Assembly (NCBI RefSeq): GCF_049446155.1
Contig: NZ_JBMSEE010000005.1
Coordinates: 62,001 to 126,000, forward strand
Length of the DNA: 64,000 bases
Reading direction: 5' to 3'
Source of the DNA: Rivibacter sp049446155
GTDB taxonomy: Bacteria; Pseudomonadota; Gammaproteobacteria; Burkholderiales; Burkholderiaceae_C
Under the pieces are notes generated by a model. That model saw only the letters and a program-made list of their open reading frames with translations. It searched no databases and had not been told where the DNA came from. The position numbers and the translations under genes were made by a program. Below are positions 45,685 through 55,869 of this stretch, in pieces; position 1 is the stretch's first letter, and each line of letters opens with the position of its first letter.

Positions 45685-46197
45685 TCAGGTCGGGTCCTCA
45701 ACCCCGCCGACCACGCGGCGCACAACCTCAGCGGCAAAGCCGCGCGCGGCCAGGAAGCGCATCTGCTTGGCACGCCCAGCGGCATCGAGCGCCGGCTGCC
45801 CGAAGCGCTTGAGCCACACGGCGCGAGCACGCGCGACCTCGCTGGCCTTGAGCTGCTGAGCCGTCTCTGGATCGAGCTCGATGCCGTGCTGGGCGAGCTC
45901 CTGACGGATGCGCAGATTGCCGAAGCGCGCGGCGCGCGCCTGCACCCGTGTCTCGACGAAGCGTTCGGTGCTCAGCAGGTCCTTGCTCGCGAGCCAGTCG
46001 AGCAGCGCGTCGATCTCGCCTTCTTCGGGCACCGGCACAGTCGGTGCCACGCCTTCGAGCAGACTGGCCTGGGCGCGCTCAGCGAGTTTTTGCCGATGCC
46101 GAGCCAGCTTGCGGCGCAGCTCGATGCGGCTGTGCTCGCGCTGTGCGATCAGCGCGAGCGCCTTGGCCTTGAGCGTGGGCGGTGGGCGGCGAGACAT
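45685..46197 (-). CDS. recX: RecA regulator RecX
   Basis: This 170-aa helical protein modulates RecA filaments. It shows three-helix repeats of the RecX family: LKAKALALIAQREHSRIELRRKL, then EIDALLDWLASKDLLSTERFVETRVQARAARFGNLRIRQEL, then the C-terminal AKQMRFLAARGFAAEVVRRVV. ATG 46197 is the family start. It lies 90 bases downstream of recA on the same strand, the normal order, with a hairpin between them so that recX is probably made by read-through. Confidence 0.95.
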   Translation of the reverse strand: MSRRPPPTLKAKALALIAQREHSRIELRRKLARHRQKLAERAQASLLEGVAPTVPVPEEGEIDALLDWLASKDLLSTERFVETRVQARAARFGNLRIRQELAQHGIELDPETAQQLKASEVARARAVWLKRFGQPALDAAGRAKQMRFLAARGFAAEVVRRVVGGVEDPT

Positions 46198-46208
46198 CGT
46201 GGACAGGG

Positions 46209-46241
46209 GCAGAAACAAGCGCGCCGGCTCGGAGCCGGCGC
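46209..46241 (-). terminator. recA terminator-like hairpin
   Basis: GCGCCGG...CCGGCGC (46221-46241; arms extend to 10 bases around a very small loop) is followed on the minus strand by GCTTGTTTCTG. It lies about 50 bases past the recA stop and just before recX. The T-tail is interrupted, so partial termination fits best. Another GGCCGG/CCGGCC stem lies at about 46262-46287 next to the stop codon. Confidence 0.55.
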
Positions 46242-46287
46242 TGCGGGAGATCGGCCGGCGCGGCCGGCCGGTCTTGCGAGGCCGGCC

Positions 46288-47376
<1,089 letters not shown>

Positions 47377-47410
47377 GCAGCGGGTCTCCGGTTCGATCGG
47401 CTGGGACTGG

Positions 47411-47439
47411 ATTATTGCTCAGGCTGGATGTTTGTCCAG
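47411..47439 (-). promoter_or_regulatory. recA promoter with LexA box
   Basis: On the minus strand TGGACA (47433-47438), 16 bases, then AATAAT (47411-47416) form a sigma-70 promoter. CTGGACAAACATCCAG (47424-47439) is a CTG-N10-CAG LexA box overlapping the -35. It lies 34 bases before the recA start codon. Confidence 0.85.
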
Positions 47440-47526
47440 TGGTTTTCTCGCCAACGCAGACCCTCTCCCTACAATGAAGACATACCGCCGCCGGCCCCCG
47501 AGAGCCGGCGCTGCGAGGAGACAAGC

Positions 47527-48198
47527 ATGCGAATCCTGATTGCCGAAGACGACCAGGTCCTGGCCGACGGCCTGCTGCGCACGTTGCGCAAGGGCGGCTA
47601 CGCGGTCGACCAGGTCGGCTCGGGCAGCGAAGCCGACGCCGCGCTTTCGTCGCACGAGTTCGACCTCGTGATCCTCGACCTGGGCCTGCCCAAGATGAAT
47701 GGCCTGGAGGTGCTGCGCAAGCTGCGCGGCCGCGGCGCCAGCGTGCCGGTGCTGATCCTCACCGCCGCCGACAGTGTCGAGCAGCGCGTCAAGGGCCTGG
47801 ACCTCGGAGCCGACGACTACATGGCCAAGCCCTTCGCGCTGGCCGAACTCGAGGCGCGCGTACGCGCGCTCACGCGCCGCGGCCTGGGCACGGCCTCGAC
47901 GATCATCAAGCACGGCCCGCTGAGCTTCGACGCCACCGGCCGCGTGGCCTACCTCAACGACCAGATGGTCGAGCTGTCGGCGCGCGAGCTGTCCCTGCTG
48001 GAGGTGCTGCTGCAGCGCGCCGGACGCCTGGTCAGCAAGGACCAGCTCGTGGAACGCCTGTGCGAGTGGGGCGACGAGGTCAGCAACAACGCGATCGAGG
48101 TCTACATCCACCGGCTGCGCAAGAAGATCGAGCAGGGGCCGGTGCGCATCGCCACGGTGCGAGGGCTGGGCTACTGCCTCGAGAAAATCCCCTCTTGA
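47527..48198 (+). CDS. OmpR-family response regulator (TctD/QseB-like)
   Basis: This 223-aa protein has a receiver domain (1-120) with the acidic pair in LIAEDDQ, phosphoacceptor Asp51 in VILDLGLPKMNG, and ADDYMAKPF. The C-terminal winged helix is of OmpR type (LSARELSLLEVLLQRAGRLVSKDQL, then IEVYIHRLRKKIEQG, ending VRGLGYCLEK). GAGGAG lies upstream of the ATG. The sensor kinase gene follows after 41 bases. In beta-proteobacteria this pair resembles TctD/TctE or QseB/QseC; the target genes are unknown. Confidence 0.93.
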   Translation: MRILIAEDDQVLADGLLRTLRKGGYAVDQVGSGSEADAALSSHEFDLVILDLGLPKMNGLEVLRKLRGRGASVPVLILTAADSVEQRVKGLDLGADDYMAKPFALAELEARVRALTRRGLGTASTIIKHGPLSFDATGRVAYLNDQMVELSARELSLLEVLLQRAGRLVSKDQLVERLCEWGDEVSNNAIEVYIHRLRKKIEQGPVRIATVRGLGYCLEKIPS

Positions 48199-48239
48199 GC
48201 CTGCTCGCGCGACGGCGGCGCGGATAAGCTCGCGCCGCG

Positions 48240-49793
48240 ATGCTGATCAAGCGCCCCCCGGAACAGCGTTCGCTGTTCGGCGAGATCCTCGACTGGATGC
48301 TCGCGCCGCTGCTGCTGCTGTGGCCGATGAGCATCGCGCTGACCTGGCTGGTCGCGCAGGGCATCGCCAACCACCCCTATGACCGCGCGCTCGGCGAGCG
48401 CACGCGCACGCTGGCGCAGCAGATCGTGCTCGCGCCGACCGAGGTCGGCAGCAAGGGCGAGGCGGCGCAGCCGAAGCTGATCTTCGTGCTGCCGGCCACC
48501 GCGGCCAACCTGCTGCGCGCCGACGAGGCCGACGACATTTATTACCAGGTGCTGGGCCTGCGCGGCGAGTTCGTCAGCGGCGACCGCTCGCTGCCGGTGC
48601 CGCCCGACGACGAACGCGTGCCGCCGGGCGAGCTGCGCTTTCGCGACGACGAGATGCACGGCGAGCCGGTGCGCGTGGCCTACCTGTGGGTCGACCTGCC
48701 CGGCCTGCCACCCGGCGGCAAGCCGGTGCTGGTGCAGATGGCCGAGACGCTGGGCAAGCGCTCGCGCCTGGCCACCGAGATCATCAAGGGCGTGATCCTG
48801 CCGCAGTTCGTGATTCTGCCGATCGCGGTGCTGCTGGTGTGGCTGGCCTTGGCGCGCGGCATCGCGCCGCTGGGCGAACTGCAGCAGCGCATCCGACGCC
48901 GCCGCGCCGACGACCTCAGCCCGATCGACGAGCGCGAGGCCCCGGAGGAGGTCTCGCCGCTGGTGCGCGCGATCAACGACCTGCTCGGCCGGCTCGATCG
49001 TTCGATCGTCACGCAAAAGCGCTTCCTCGCCGACGCCGCGCATCAGATGAAGACGCCGCTGGCCGGGCTGCGCATGCAGGCCGAGCTGGCGCAGCGCGAA
49101 ATCGATGCCGGCGAGCGCGACCCCGAGGCCGTCAAGCGCTCGCTGCAGCAGATCGCGCTGGCGAGCCAGCGCGCGGCGCACATGGTCAACCAGCTGCTCG
49201 CGATGGCGCGCGCCGAGGACCGCGAGCTGGTGACGCAGCGCCACGAGGTCAACCTCGCGCAGCTCGCCACCGACGTGGTGCGCGACTTCGTGCCGCGCGC
49301 GCTCGAGCGGCAGATCGACCTCGGCTACGAAGGCCCGGGCCCGCAGGCGCGCCAGGCGGGCGCGCGCGTGCTGGGCCAGCCGCTGCTGCTGCGCGAGCTC
49401 ATCCGCAACCTGGTCGACAACGCGTTGAAGTACACGCGCGCCGGGGGCACGGTCACGGTGCGCGTGATCGACGATCCGTTCGGCCAGGTCGTCGTGCTGC
49501 AGGTCGAGGACGACGGCCCCGGCATCCCGGCGGGCGAGCGCGAGCTGGTGTTCCAGCCGTTCTACCGCGCGCTCGGCACCGATGTCGACGGCTCCGGCCT
49601 CGGCCTGGCCATCGTGGCCGAGATCGCGCGCCAGCACGGCGTCGAGTTGACGCTCGAGGAAGCCCACCCCGGCAGCGCGCGGCCGGGCGCCAAGTTCACG
49701 CTGCGCTTCGCGGCCGCACCGGCGCCGGCCTCGCAGCCGCCGGCGGCGCCCGCCCAACCTGACGGCGAAGACCCCAACGAAGTCCATCCCTGA
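48240..49793 (+). CDS. sensor histidine kinase (TctE-like)
   Basis: This 517-aa kinase has two membrane helices (about 18-40 WMLAPLLLLWPMSIALTWLVAQG and about 187-208 LPQFVILPIAVLLVWLALARG) around a periplasmic domain of about 145 residues, matching the 2CSK_N domain of TctE-type sensors. A HAMP-like linker (IAPLGELQQRIRRRRADDLSP) follows. His268 lies in DAAHQMKTPLAGLR, then the ATPase with NLVDNALKYT, VEDDGPGIP and GSGLGLAIVAEI. It pairs with the upstream regulator. The ligand is unknown; TctE itself senses tricarboxylates. Confidence 0.93.
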   Translation: MLIKRPPEQRSLFGEILDWMLAPLLLLWPMSIALTWLVAQGIANHPYDRALGERTRTLAQQIVLAPTEVGSKGEAAQPKLIFVLPATAANLLRADEADDIYYQVLGLRGEFVSGDRSLPVPPDDERVPPGELRFRDDEMHGEPVRVAYLWVDLPGLPPGGKPVLVQMAETLGKRSRLATEIIKGVILPQFVILPIAVLLVWLALARGIAPLGELQQRIRRRRADDLSPIDEREAPEEVSPLVRAINDLLGRLDRSIVTQKRFLADAAHQMKTPLAGLRMQAELAQREIDAGERDPEAVKRSLQQIALASQRAAHMVNQLLAMARAEDRELVTQRHEVNLAQLATDVVRDFVPRALERQIDLGYEGPGPQARQAGARVLGQPLLLRELIRNLVDNALKYTRAGGTVTVRVIDDPFGQVVVLQVEDDGPGIPAGERELVFQPFYRALGTDVDGSGLGLAIVAEIARQHGVELTLEEAHPGSARPGAKFTLRFAAAPAPASQPPAAPAQPDGEDPNEVHP

Positions 49794-49859
49794 GTCCCGT
49801 CGCAGCCCGGGGCTTAGACTGGGGGAAACCCGCAGGCATTCCGCCGAAAGGAGACCCCG

Positions 49860-50975
49860 ATGCTGCAGCCCGAGGACGACAAGGAACCGCCGGTGCAGAC
49901 CGAAGCCAAGCCGCGCCCGAGCGCGCAGGCTGAGGTCCCGCGCGCGATCGACCTGGCGCTGCAAGGCGGCGGCTCGCACGGCGCGTTCACCTGGGGCGTG
50001 CTCGACCGCCTGCTGGAAGACGAGACGCTCGACTACAGCGGCATCTCGGGCACCAGCGCCGGCGCGCTCAATGCCGCGGTGTTCGCGACCGGCTGGCACG
50101 CCGGCGGACGCGAGGGCGCGCGCCAGGCGCTGGCGGACTTCTGGCGCGACGTGAGCGTCGGCGGCCAGATCTTCTCGCCCTTCAGCCTGACGCAGGCGCA
50201 CGCGATCACGGACAACTTCAATTTCGACCGGCTGCCGAGCTACCAGTGGCTCAACAGCTTTCTGCGCGCCTTCAGTCCCTACGAGTTCAACCCGCTGAAC
50301 CTGAACCCGCTGCGCGAAGTGGCGCGCCGCCACGTCAAGGAGGAGGCACTGCGCGACTGCTCGGTGCCGATCTTCGTCACCGCGACCAGCGTGCACAGCG
50401 GCCAGGCGCGGGTGTTCACCGGCAAGGAACTGAGCATCGACGCGCTGCTGGCCTCGGCCTGCCTGCCGTTCATCTTCCAGGCCGTGGAGATCGACGGCGA
50501 GCCCTACTGGGACGGCGGCTACACCGGCAACCCGGCGATCTACCCGCTGATCTACCGCAGCGACGCGCTCGACATCCTGCTGGTGAAGATCAACCCGCTG
50601 CAGCGCGAGGGCAAGCCCACGCGCAGCGTCGAGATCATCGACCGTCTCAGTGAGATCACCTTCAACGCCAGCCTGGTGGCCGAGATGCGCGCGATCGCCT
50701 TCGTCTCGCGCCTCGTGCGCGAAGGCCGGCTCGATCCGGGCCGCTACAAGGACCTGCGCCTGCACATGATCGCCGACGATGACGGCCTCGCGCCCTACAA
50801 CGCCAGCAGCAAGTTCAACACCGACGCGAGCTTCCTCGAGGAGCTGTTCAACCTCGGCCGCAAGGCCGCCGAGCGCTGGCTGAAGAAGCACCGCGACGAC
50901 ATCGGCGTGCGCTCGACGCTGGACGTCGAGAAGACCTTCCTCTCGAGGATGGAGCGACAGCGGCGCGGCGCGTGA
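49860..50975 (+). CDS. patatin-like phospholipase
   Basis: This 371-aa soluble protein has the patatin dyad: the oxyanion loop ALQGGGSHGAFTWGVL, the nucleophile Ser in SGISGTSAGALNAAV, and the Asp in PYWDGGYTGNPAI. It is a normal bacterial patatin-like hydrolase of the RssA/PNPLA kind with a longer helical C-terminus. AAAGGAG lies 7 bases before the ATG. TTAGACT 45 bases upstream may be a -10. It lies downstream of the two-component genes and could be a target; this is only positional. It is unrelated in layout to the 1177-aa patatin. Confidence 0.93.
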   Translation: MLQPEDDKEPPVQTEAKPRPSAQAEVPRAIDLALQGGGSHGAFTWGVLDRLLEDETLDYSGISGTSAGALNAAVFATGWHAGGREGARQALADFWRDVSVGGQIFSPFSLTQAHAITDNFNFDRLPSYQWLNSFLRAFSPYEFNPLNLNPLREVARRHVKEEALRDCSVPIFVTATSVHSGQARVFTGKELSIDALLASACLPFIFQAVEIDGEPYWDGGYTGNPAIYPLIYRSDALDILLVKINPLQREGKPTRSVEIIDRLSEITFNASLVAEMRAIAFVSRLVREGRLDPGRYKDLRLHMIADDDGLAPYNASSKFNTDASFLEELFNLGRKAAERWLKKHRDDIGVRSTLDVEKTFLSRMERQRRGA

Positions 50976-50992
50976 AGCCGGCCCTGGCCGGC

Positions 50993-51023
50993 GGCAGCGC
51001 AGCCACGCGGCGGCAAGCGTGGG
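50993..51023. repeat. dispersed 31-bp repeat, copy A
   Basis: The sequence starts GGCAGCGCAGC and ends AGCGTGGG, 31 bases long, and lies between the convergent patatin and rodA genes. It has the same ends and length as 54251-54281 and the same ends as 60587-60610. An internal CCACGC/GCGTGG hairpin can form. Confidence 0.65.
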
Positions 51024-51026
51024 AGC

Positions 51027-52199
51027 CTAGCTCTGCATCAGTCGACGGCTGCGCGAGATCGACATCAGGATCCCCAGCCCCAGTCCCAGCGTCACCATCG
51101 CGGTGCCGCCGTAGCTGATGAAGGGCAGCGGTACGCCCACCACCGGCAAGATGCCGCTGACCATGCCCATGTTGACCATCGCGTAGGTGAAGAAGCCCAG
51201 CGTGATCGCGCCGCCGAGCAGGCGCGAGAACAGGGTCGGCGCCTCGGCCGAGATCATCAGGCCGCGAAAGATCAGGAAGGTGAAGCCCAGCAGCAGGCCG
51301 ATGCAGCCGATCAGGCCGAACTCCTCGCTGAAGGCCGCGAAGATGAAGTCGGTGGTGCGCTCGGGGATGAACTCCAGGTGCGTCTGGGTGCCATTCATGA
51401 AGCCCTTGCCGGTCGTGCCGCCGGAGCCGATCGCGATCATGCCCTGGATGATGTGGAAGCCCTTGCCGAGCGGGTCGGTGGTCGGGTCGAGCAGGGTGCA
51501 GACGCGGTGCTTCTGGTAATCATGCAGGCCGGGCCACTTGACGCCGGGCTGGCAGGCGTCGCCGCCGTAGATCACGAGCGCGACGATGCCCGCCGCACCG
51601 ACCGCCACCACCGGCACGATCAGGCGCCACGACAGCCCGGCGAAGAACATCACGTACAGGCCGGCGGACAGCACGAGGATCGCCGTGCCGAGGTCGGGCT
51701 GCTTGACCACCAGGCCCACCGGCAGCGCCAGCAGCACGAAGGCGACCGCGAAATCCGGCGCGCGCAGCTGGCCTTCGCGGCGCTGGAACCACCAGGCCAG
51801 CATCAGCGGCGTCGCGATCTTCAGCATCTCGCTGGGCTGGATGTCGACCACGCCGACGTGCAGCCAGCGCGTCGCGCCCTTCTTGGTGACGCCGAACACC
51901 GCCACCGCGACCAGCAGCGAGACGCCCAGCACGTACAGCGGCACCGCCAGGCGCTGCAGCTGCTGCGGCGGCAGCTGCGCGACGACGAACATCACACCGC
52001 CGGCCAGCAGCATGTTGCGCGCGTGGTCGACGAAGCGCGTGCCGTGGTCGTAGCCGGCGGAGTACATCGTCACCAGGCCGGCGCCGGCCAGCAGCAGGAC
52101 CGCCACCAGCAGCGGGCCGTCGAAGTCCAGCATCGGCGCGATGCGCTGAAGCAGCGACGGCCGTTCGAACGTCGCGATGCGGCTGCGCGCAAGGCTCAT
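51027..52199 (-). CDS. rodA: rod-shape peptidoglycan polymerase RodA
   Basis: This 390-aa SEDS glycosyltransferase polymerises glycan strands in cylindrical growth and works with PBP2. About ten helices are visible, with the family motifs PSEMLKIATPLMLAWW, VVKQPDLGTAILVLSAGLYV, the large loop HRVCTLLDPTTDPLGKGFHIIQ, FIPERTTDFIFAAFSEEFGLIG and LPVVGVPLPFISYGGTAMVT. The start at 52199 overlaps the mrdA stop by four bases (ATGA). It is the last gene of the mreBCD-mrdA-rodA operon. Confidence 0.97.
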   Translation of the reverse strand: MSLARSRIATFERPSLLQRIAPMLDFDGPLLVAVLLLAGAGLVTMYSAGYDHGTRFVDHARNMLLAGGVMFVVAQLPPQQLQRLAVPLYVLGVSLLVAVAVFGVTKKGATRWLHVGVVDIQPSEMLKIATPLMLAWWFQRREGQLRAPDFAVAFVLLALPVGLVVKQPDLGTAILVLSAGLYVMFFAGLSWRLIVPVVAVGAAGIVALVIYGGDACQPGVKWPGLHDYQKHRVCTLLDPTTDPLGKGFHIIQGMIAIGSGGTTGKGFMNGTQTHLEFIPERTTDFIFAAFSEEFGLIGCIGLLLGFTFLIFRGLMISAEAPTLFSRLLGGAITLGFFTYAMVNMGMVSGILPVVGVPLPFISYGGTAMVTLGLGLGILMSISRSRRLMQS

Positions 52200-54211
52200 T
52201 GCAGCGCTCCCTGCGCCGCGGCGGCGCCCGCTTCGACCGCGACGGCCGTCGCGCCCAGGCCCGCGCCGCCCGGCACCGGCAGCGACACGTCGGCGACCTG
52301 GCGCGACACGCCCACCGGCGCCGTGGCCTTGCCCTCGCGCACCAGCGCGATATCTTCGCGGCTCGGGTACTGGCCGGCCAGCAGGTAGTCGAGCACGCGG
52401 CGCGCGATCGGCGCCGCCGCGACCGAGCCCCAGCTCGCGTTCTCGACGATGACCGCCAGCGCGACGCGCGGCTCCTCGACCGGCCCGAACGCCACGTACA
52501 GCGAGTGATCGCGCAGGTGCTCCTCGACGCGCGCGTGGTCGTACTTGCGGTTCTTCACCAGGCCCACCGCCTGCGCGGTGCCGGTCTTGCCGCCGCTGGC
52601 ATAGGCCGCGCCCATGAACGCGGCGCGCGAGGTGCCGGAGGTCGTGACGCCGTTCATCGCCTGGCGGATCACCTCGACGTCCGCCGGCCGCAGCGGGATC
52701 GGCTCCAGCGGCTGCGACGACAAGGTCTTTTCCTCCCCGCTGACGACGTCGCGCAGCGTGTGCGCCAGGCGCGGCTGGAAGCGCTGCCCGCCCGAGGCCA
52801 GCGTCGCCATCGCGGTGGCCATCTGCAGCATCGTGAAGTTGTTGTAGCCCTGGCCGATGCCCAGCGAGATCGTCTCGCCGGCATACCACTTCTGCTGCTC
52901 GGGCCGCTTGAACTTCTTGCGCTTCCACTCGGTCGACGGCAGGTCGCCGGTGACCTCGCCGTCGATGTCGATGCCGGTCTTGCGGCCGAAGCCGAAGGGC
53001 ATGAGCTGGTCGTGGATCAGGTCCACGCCCATCTCGTTGGCGAGGCTGTAGAAATAGACGTTGCTCGAGCTGACGATGGCCGCGCGCATGTCCTTGGGGC
53101 CGGGCCGGTCGGTCTCGGGGCTGCCGAAGACGCGGCCGCCGAAGCTGTAGGTCAGGTTGTCCATCACGACCGTGCTGGCCGCGCGCTTGCCCGAGTTCAG
53201 CGCCGCGATCGACATGAAGGGCTTGAAGGTCGACCCCGGAGGGTAGGTGCCGCGCAGCGCGCGGTTGAGCAGCGGCTTGTCGATGTTCTCGTTGAGCTCT
53301 TTCCAGCTCTCGCTGTCGATGCCGTCGACGAACAGGTTGGGATCGAAGGTCGGCTTGCTGACGAAGGCCAGCACCTCGCCGTTGCGCGGGTCGATCGCCA
53401 CCAGCGCACCGCGCCGGTCGCCGTACAGCTCCTCGACCAGCGCCTGCAGCTTGATGTCGATCGAGAGCTTGATCGTGTTGCCCGGCGTCGGCGGCTGCGC
53501 GCGCAGGCGGCGCACCGGGCGCCCGCCGGCGCTGGTCTCCACCTCCTCGAAGCCGGTCACGCCGTGCAGCTGCGACTCGTACTTCTGTTCGATGCCGAGC
53601 TTGCCGATGTACTCGGTGCCCTTGTAGTTGGCCGCGTCCTCGGTCTCGTCGATCGCTTCCTTCTCGACCTGGTTGATACGCCCGATGTAGCCCAGCACGT
53701 GGCTGGCGAGCTCGCCGTAGGGGTAGTGGCGGAACAGCCGCGCCTTGATGTCCACGCCGGGAAAGCGGAAGCGCTGCGCGGTGAAGCGCGCCACCTCCTC
53801 GTCGGTCAGCTTGGTGCGGATCGGCAGCGACTCGAAGCTCTTGCCGTCTTCCATCAGGCGCTGGAAGCGCTTGCGGTCGCGCGACGTGATCTCCACCAGT
53901 TCGGCGAGCTGGTCGATCGTCTCGGCCAGGTTGCCGACCTTGCTCGGCGTGATCTCGAGCGTGTAGGCCGAGTAGTTGTTGGCCAGCACGACGCCGTTGC
54001 GGTCGAGGATGAGGCCGCGGTTGGGCGGGATCGGCACGACCGCGATGCGGTTGTTCTCGGCCTGGGTGGAGAGCTCGTCGTGGCGCACGACCTGCAGCCA
54101 GACCAGGCGCGCGACCAGCAGGCCAAAGCCGAACAGCACCACCGCCGCGGCCGCGAACAGCCGGAAGCGGAAGTTGCCGAGCTCGCGCTCGAGGTCCTTT
54201 AACTCAGTCAC
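52196..54211 (-). CDS. mrdA: penicillin-binding protein 2
   Basis: This 671-aa class B PBP is the transpeptidase of the rod complex. It has one N-terminal helix (AAAAVVLFGFGLLVARLVWLQ), a pedestal domain (to about 250), and the transpeptidase with GSTFKP (active Ser near 325), SSSNVY and GGKTGTAQ. The protein ends in an Ala/Gly-rich tail. The GTG start at 54211 (VTELKDLERE) has GAAGGTG upstream. The neighbour rodA overlaps its end. mreD lies 80 bases upstream, with an intergenic repeat in the gap. Confidence 0.96.
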   Translation of the reverse strand: MTELKDLERELGNFRFRLFAAAAVVLFGFGLLVARLVWLQVVRHDELSTQAENNRIAVVPIPPNRGLILDRNGVVLANNYSAYTLEITPSKVGNLAETIDQLAELVEITSRDRKRFQRLMEDGKSFESLPIRTKLTDEEVARFTAQRFRFPGVDIKARLFRHYPYGELASHVLGYIGRINQVEKEAIDETEDAANYKGTEYIGKLGIEQKYESQLHGVTGFEEVETSAGGRPVRRLRAQPPTPGNTIKLSIDIKLQALVEELYGDRRGALVAIDPRNGEVLAFVSKPTFDPNLFVDGIDSESWKELNENIDKPLLNRALRGTYPPGSTFKPFMSIAALNSGKRAASTVVMDNLTYSFGGRVFGSPETDRPGPKDMRAAIVSSSNVYFYSLANEMGVDLIHDQLMPFGFGRKTGIDIDGEVTGDLPSTEWKRKKFKRPEQQKWYAGETISLGIGQGYNNFTMLQMATAMATLASGGQRFQPRLAHTLRDVVSGEEKTLSSQPLEPIPLRPADVEVIRQAMNGVTTSGTSRAAFMGAAYASGGKTGTAQAVGLVKNRKYDHARVEEHLRDHSLYVAFGPVEEPRVALAVIVENASWGSVAAAPIARRVLDYLLAGQYPSREDIALVREGKATAPVGVSRQVADVSLPVPGGAGLGATAVAVEAGAAAAQGALQ

Positions 54212-54250
54212 CGCATCACCTTCAACGGCACCCGGCCCGTCCACTCGCAG

Positions 54251-54281
54251 GGCAGCGCAGCGGCGCAACCGCCAGCGTGGG
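54251..54281. repeat. dispersed 31-bp repeat, copy B
   Basis: Thirty-one bases with ends GGCAGCGCAGC and AGCGTGGG, as in 50993-51023; the middles differ. It lies between mreD and mrdA, inside the operon. A short GCGG/CCGC stem is possible. Confidence 0.65.
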
Positions 54282-54291
54282 CGCACTCATT

Positions 54292-54813
54292 TCACAGGGG
54301 ACGATTCTCGTCCCGGTCGGGCGCACGGCGCTGCGGCGCCAGCAAGAGCAACGAGGCGATCGGCCACAGCAAGGCTTCGACGAGCGGCGCCCACAGCAGG
54401 TTCCAGCCCGGGAACATGCCGCCCGCGGCCAGGCGAACGACCAGCGCCACCGCGTGCGCCGCGAAGAACAACGGCAGGATCTGCACCGCCTGCGCCGGCA
54501 CGCTGAACCACAGCAGGCGGCGGTGGATCATGATCGCGAAGAAGCTCAGCAGCGTGTACGACAGGCCGTGCTGGCCGAGCAGCGCACCCTCGTGCACGTC
54601 CATGAACAGGCCGAACACGAAGGCCGCCCCGATGCCCACGCGGCGCGGCTGGTGCACGTTCCAGAACACCAGCGCCAGCGCGAGAAAGTCGGGAAAGCCC
54701 GCCACCCGGCCCAGCGGCACCAGGTTCAGCGCGAAGGCCGCCAGCAGCGAGCCCCACATGAACATCGGGTTGACCGGCAGCAGGAGCTGGTCGGCCCCGC
54801 GCGGCATGATCAT
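54292..54813 (-). CDS. mreD: rod-shape-determining protein MreD
   Basis: This 173-aa protein has five or six membrane helices (NPMFMWGSLLAAFALNLVPL, then FPDFLALALVFWNVHQPRRVGIGAAFVFGLFMDVHEGALLG, then further helices to LLWPIASLLLLA). The motif FGLFMDVHEGALLGQHGL is typical of MreD, an inner-membrane partner of MreC. The start at 54813 overlaps the mreC stop as ATGA, so the two are translationally coupled. Confidence 0.94.
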   Translation of the reverse strand: MIMPRGADQLLLPVNPMFMWGSLLAAFALNLVPLGRVAGFPDFLALALVFWNVHQPRRVGIGAAFVFGLFMDVHEGALLGQHGLSYTLLSFFAIMIHRRLLWFSVPAQAVQILPLFFAAHAVALVVRLAAGGMFPGWNLLWAPLVEALLWPIASLLLLAPQRRAPDRDENRPL

Positions 54814-55778
54814 CGGCGGCCTCCCACGATGTCGGCCCGGCCCGGGCGGCTCGCGCCGCGCGCCGGTCGCTCGGGCGCGGCGGTGGCCGCCAGCTCGGCA
54901 GGGCGCGCCGGCAGCTGGCGCGCCAGCGGCTCGAGCACCAGCACATGGCGCACGCTGTCGGGCCGCGCCAGCGGCGCGACCGTGACCTTGGCGAAGGCCG
55001 AGCCGGCCTTGCGGTCCACCGACACGATGCGCGCCACCGGCAGCCCCGGCGGGTAGACGCCATCGATGCCCGACGTGGCAAGCGGATCGCCCGGCTGCAC
55101 ATCGGCGTTGTTGGCAAGGAAGCGCAACTCCATGCCACCGCCCGCGGCCGCGGTGCCCGGGTCGCCGTAGGCGGCCGCGCGCGCCTGGGTGCGCGTGTTG
55201 AGCACCGGGATCGCGGCGTCCTTGTCGGTCAGCAGGGTCACCTCGGAAACCAGCGGGAAGACGCGCGTGACCTGGCCCAGCACGCCGTTGGCGTCGATCA
55301 CCGGCGAGGCCGCGACCACGCCGTGCGTCGCGCCGCGGTCGATCACGACCTTGCGCGAGAACGGGTCGGCCGCCTCGTAGAGCAGCTCGGCCGGGATGCT
55401 GCGCACGGTCAGCGCGGCGCGCAGGTCGAGCATCTGGCGCAACTGCGCGTTCTCGGCCGCGATCTGGTCGGCGCGCAGCGCGCGCTCCGACAGCCGCGCA
55501 GCCTGCTCGAGCGCCTGCGCCTCGCGCGAGCGGGCGTTCGTGATGCCCGAGAAGTACTCGCCGGCGGCGCCGGCAGCGCGGATCGGCGCCAGCAGCACGC
55601 GCTCGACGGGGTTGAGCACGGTCGCGACCAGCGAGCGCAGCGGCGTCGTCACCTTGAAGCGCGTGTCGGCGACCATCAGGAACAGCGCCAGCGCCGAAAA
55701 GAAGATCAGCTTGGTCAGCGCCGACGGGCCCTGCTTGAAGAACGGCGGCGGGGTTCGATCGAGCGTGCCCAGCGGCAT
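54810..55778 (-). CDS. mreC: rod-shape-determining protein MreC
   Basis: This 322-aa protein has one N-terminal helix (LTKLIFFSALALFLMVADT), a coiled coil (about 85-120, EAQALEQAARLSERALRADQIAAENAQLRQML) and the periplasmic beta domains (DPFSRKVVIDRGATHGVVAASPVI, GVLGQVTRVFP, TSGIDGVYPPGLPVARI). It links MreB to the PBP2/RodA synthase. The C-terminal 40 residues are Ala/Pro/Arg-rich and low in complexity. The gene lies 91 bases after mreB with a hairpin between. Confidence 0.95.
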   Translation of the reverse strand: MPLGTLDRTPPPFFKQGPSALTKLIFFSALALFLMVADTRFKVTTPLRSLVATVLNPVERVLLAPIRAAGAAGEYFSGITNARSREAQALEQAARLSERALRADQIAAENAQLRQMLDLRAALTVRSIPAELLYEAADPFSRKVVIDRGATHGVVAASPVIDANGVLGQVTRVFPLVSEVTLLTDKDAAIPVLNTRTQARAAAYGDPGTAAAGGGMELRFLANNADVQPGDPLATSGIDGVYPPGLPVARIVSVDRKAGSAFAKVTVAPLARPDSVRHVLVLEPLARQLPARPAELAATAAPERPARGASRPGRADIVGGRR

Positions 55779-55813
55779 GGACGGCTACGCAGTGTGGGAA
55801 GAGGGCGCTGTGA

Positions 55814-55854
55814 ATGCGAAGAAGCCGGCCACGTGAATGCACACGGCCGGCTTC
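55814..55854 (-). terminator. hairpin between mreB and mreC
   Basis: GAAGCCGGCC (55821-55830) and its complement (55845-55854) form a perfect 10-base stem around 14 bases, followed on the minus strand by TTCGCATTC. It lies 15 bases past the mreB stop. The tail is weakly T-rich, so partial termination is likely, giving more MreB than MreC/MreD. Confidence 0.65.
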
Positions 55855-55869
55855 GCGGGTGGGCCGAGC

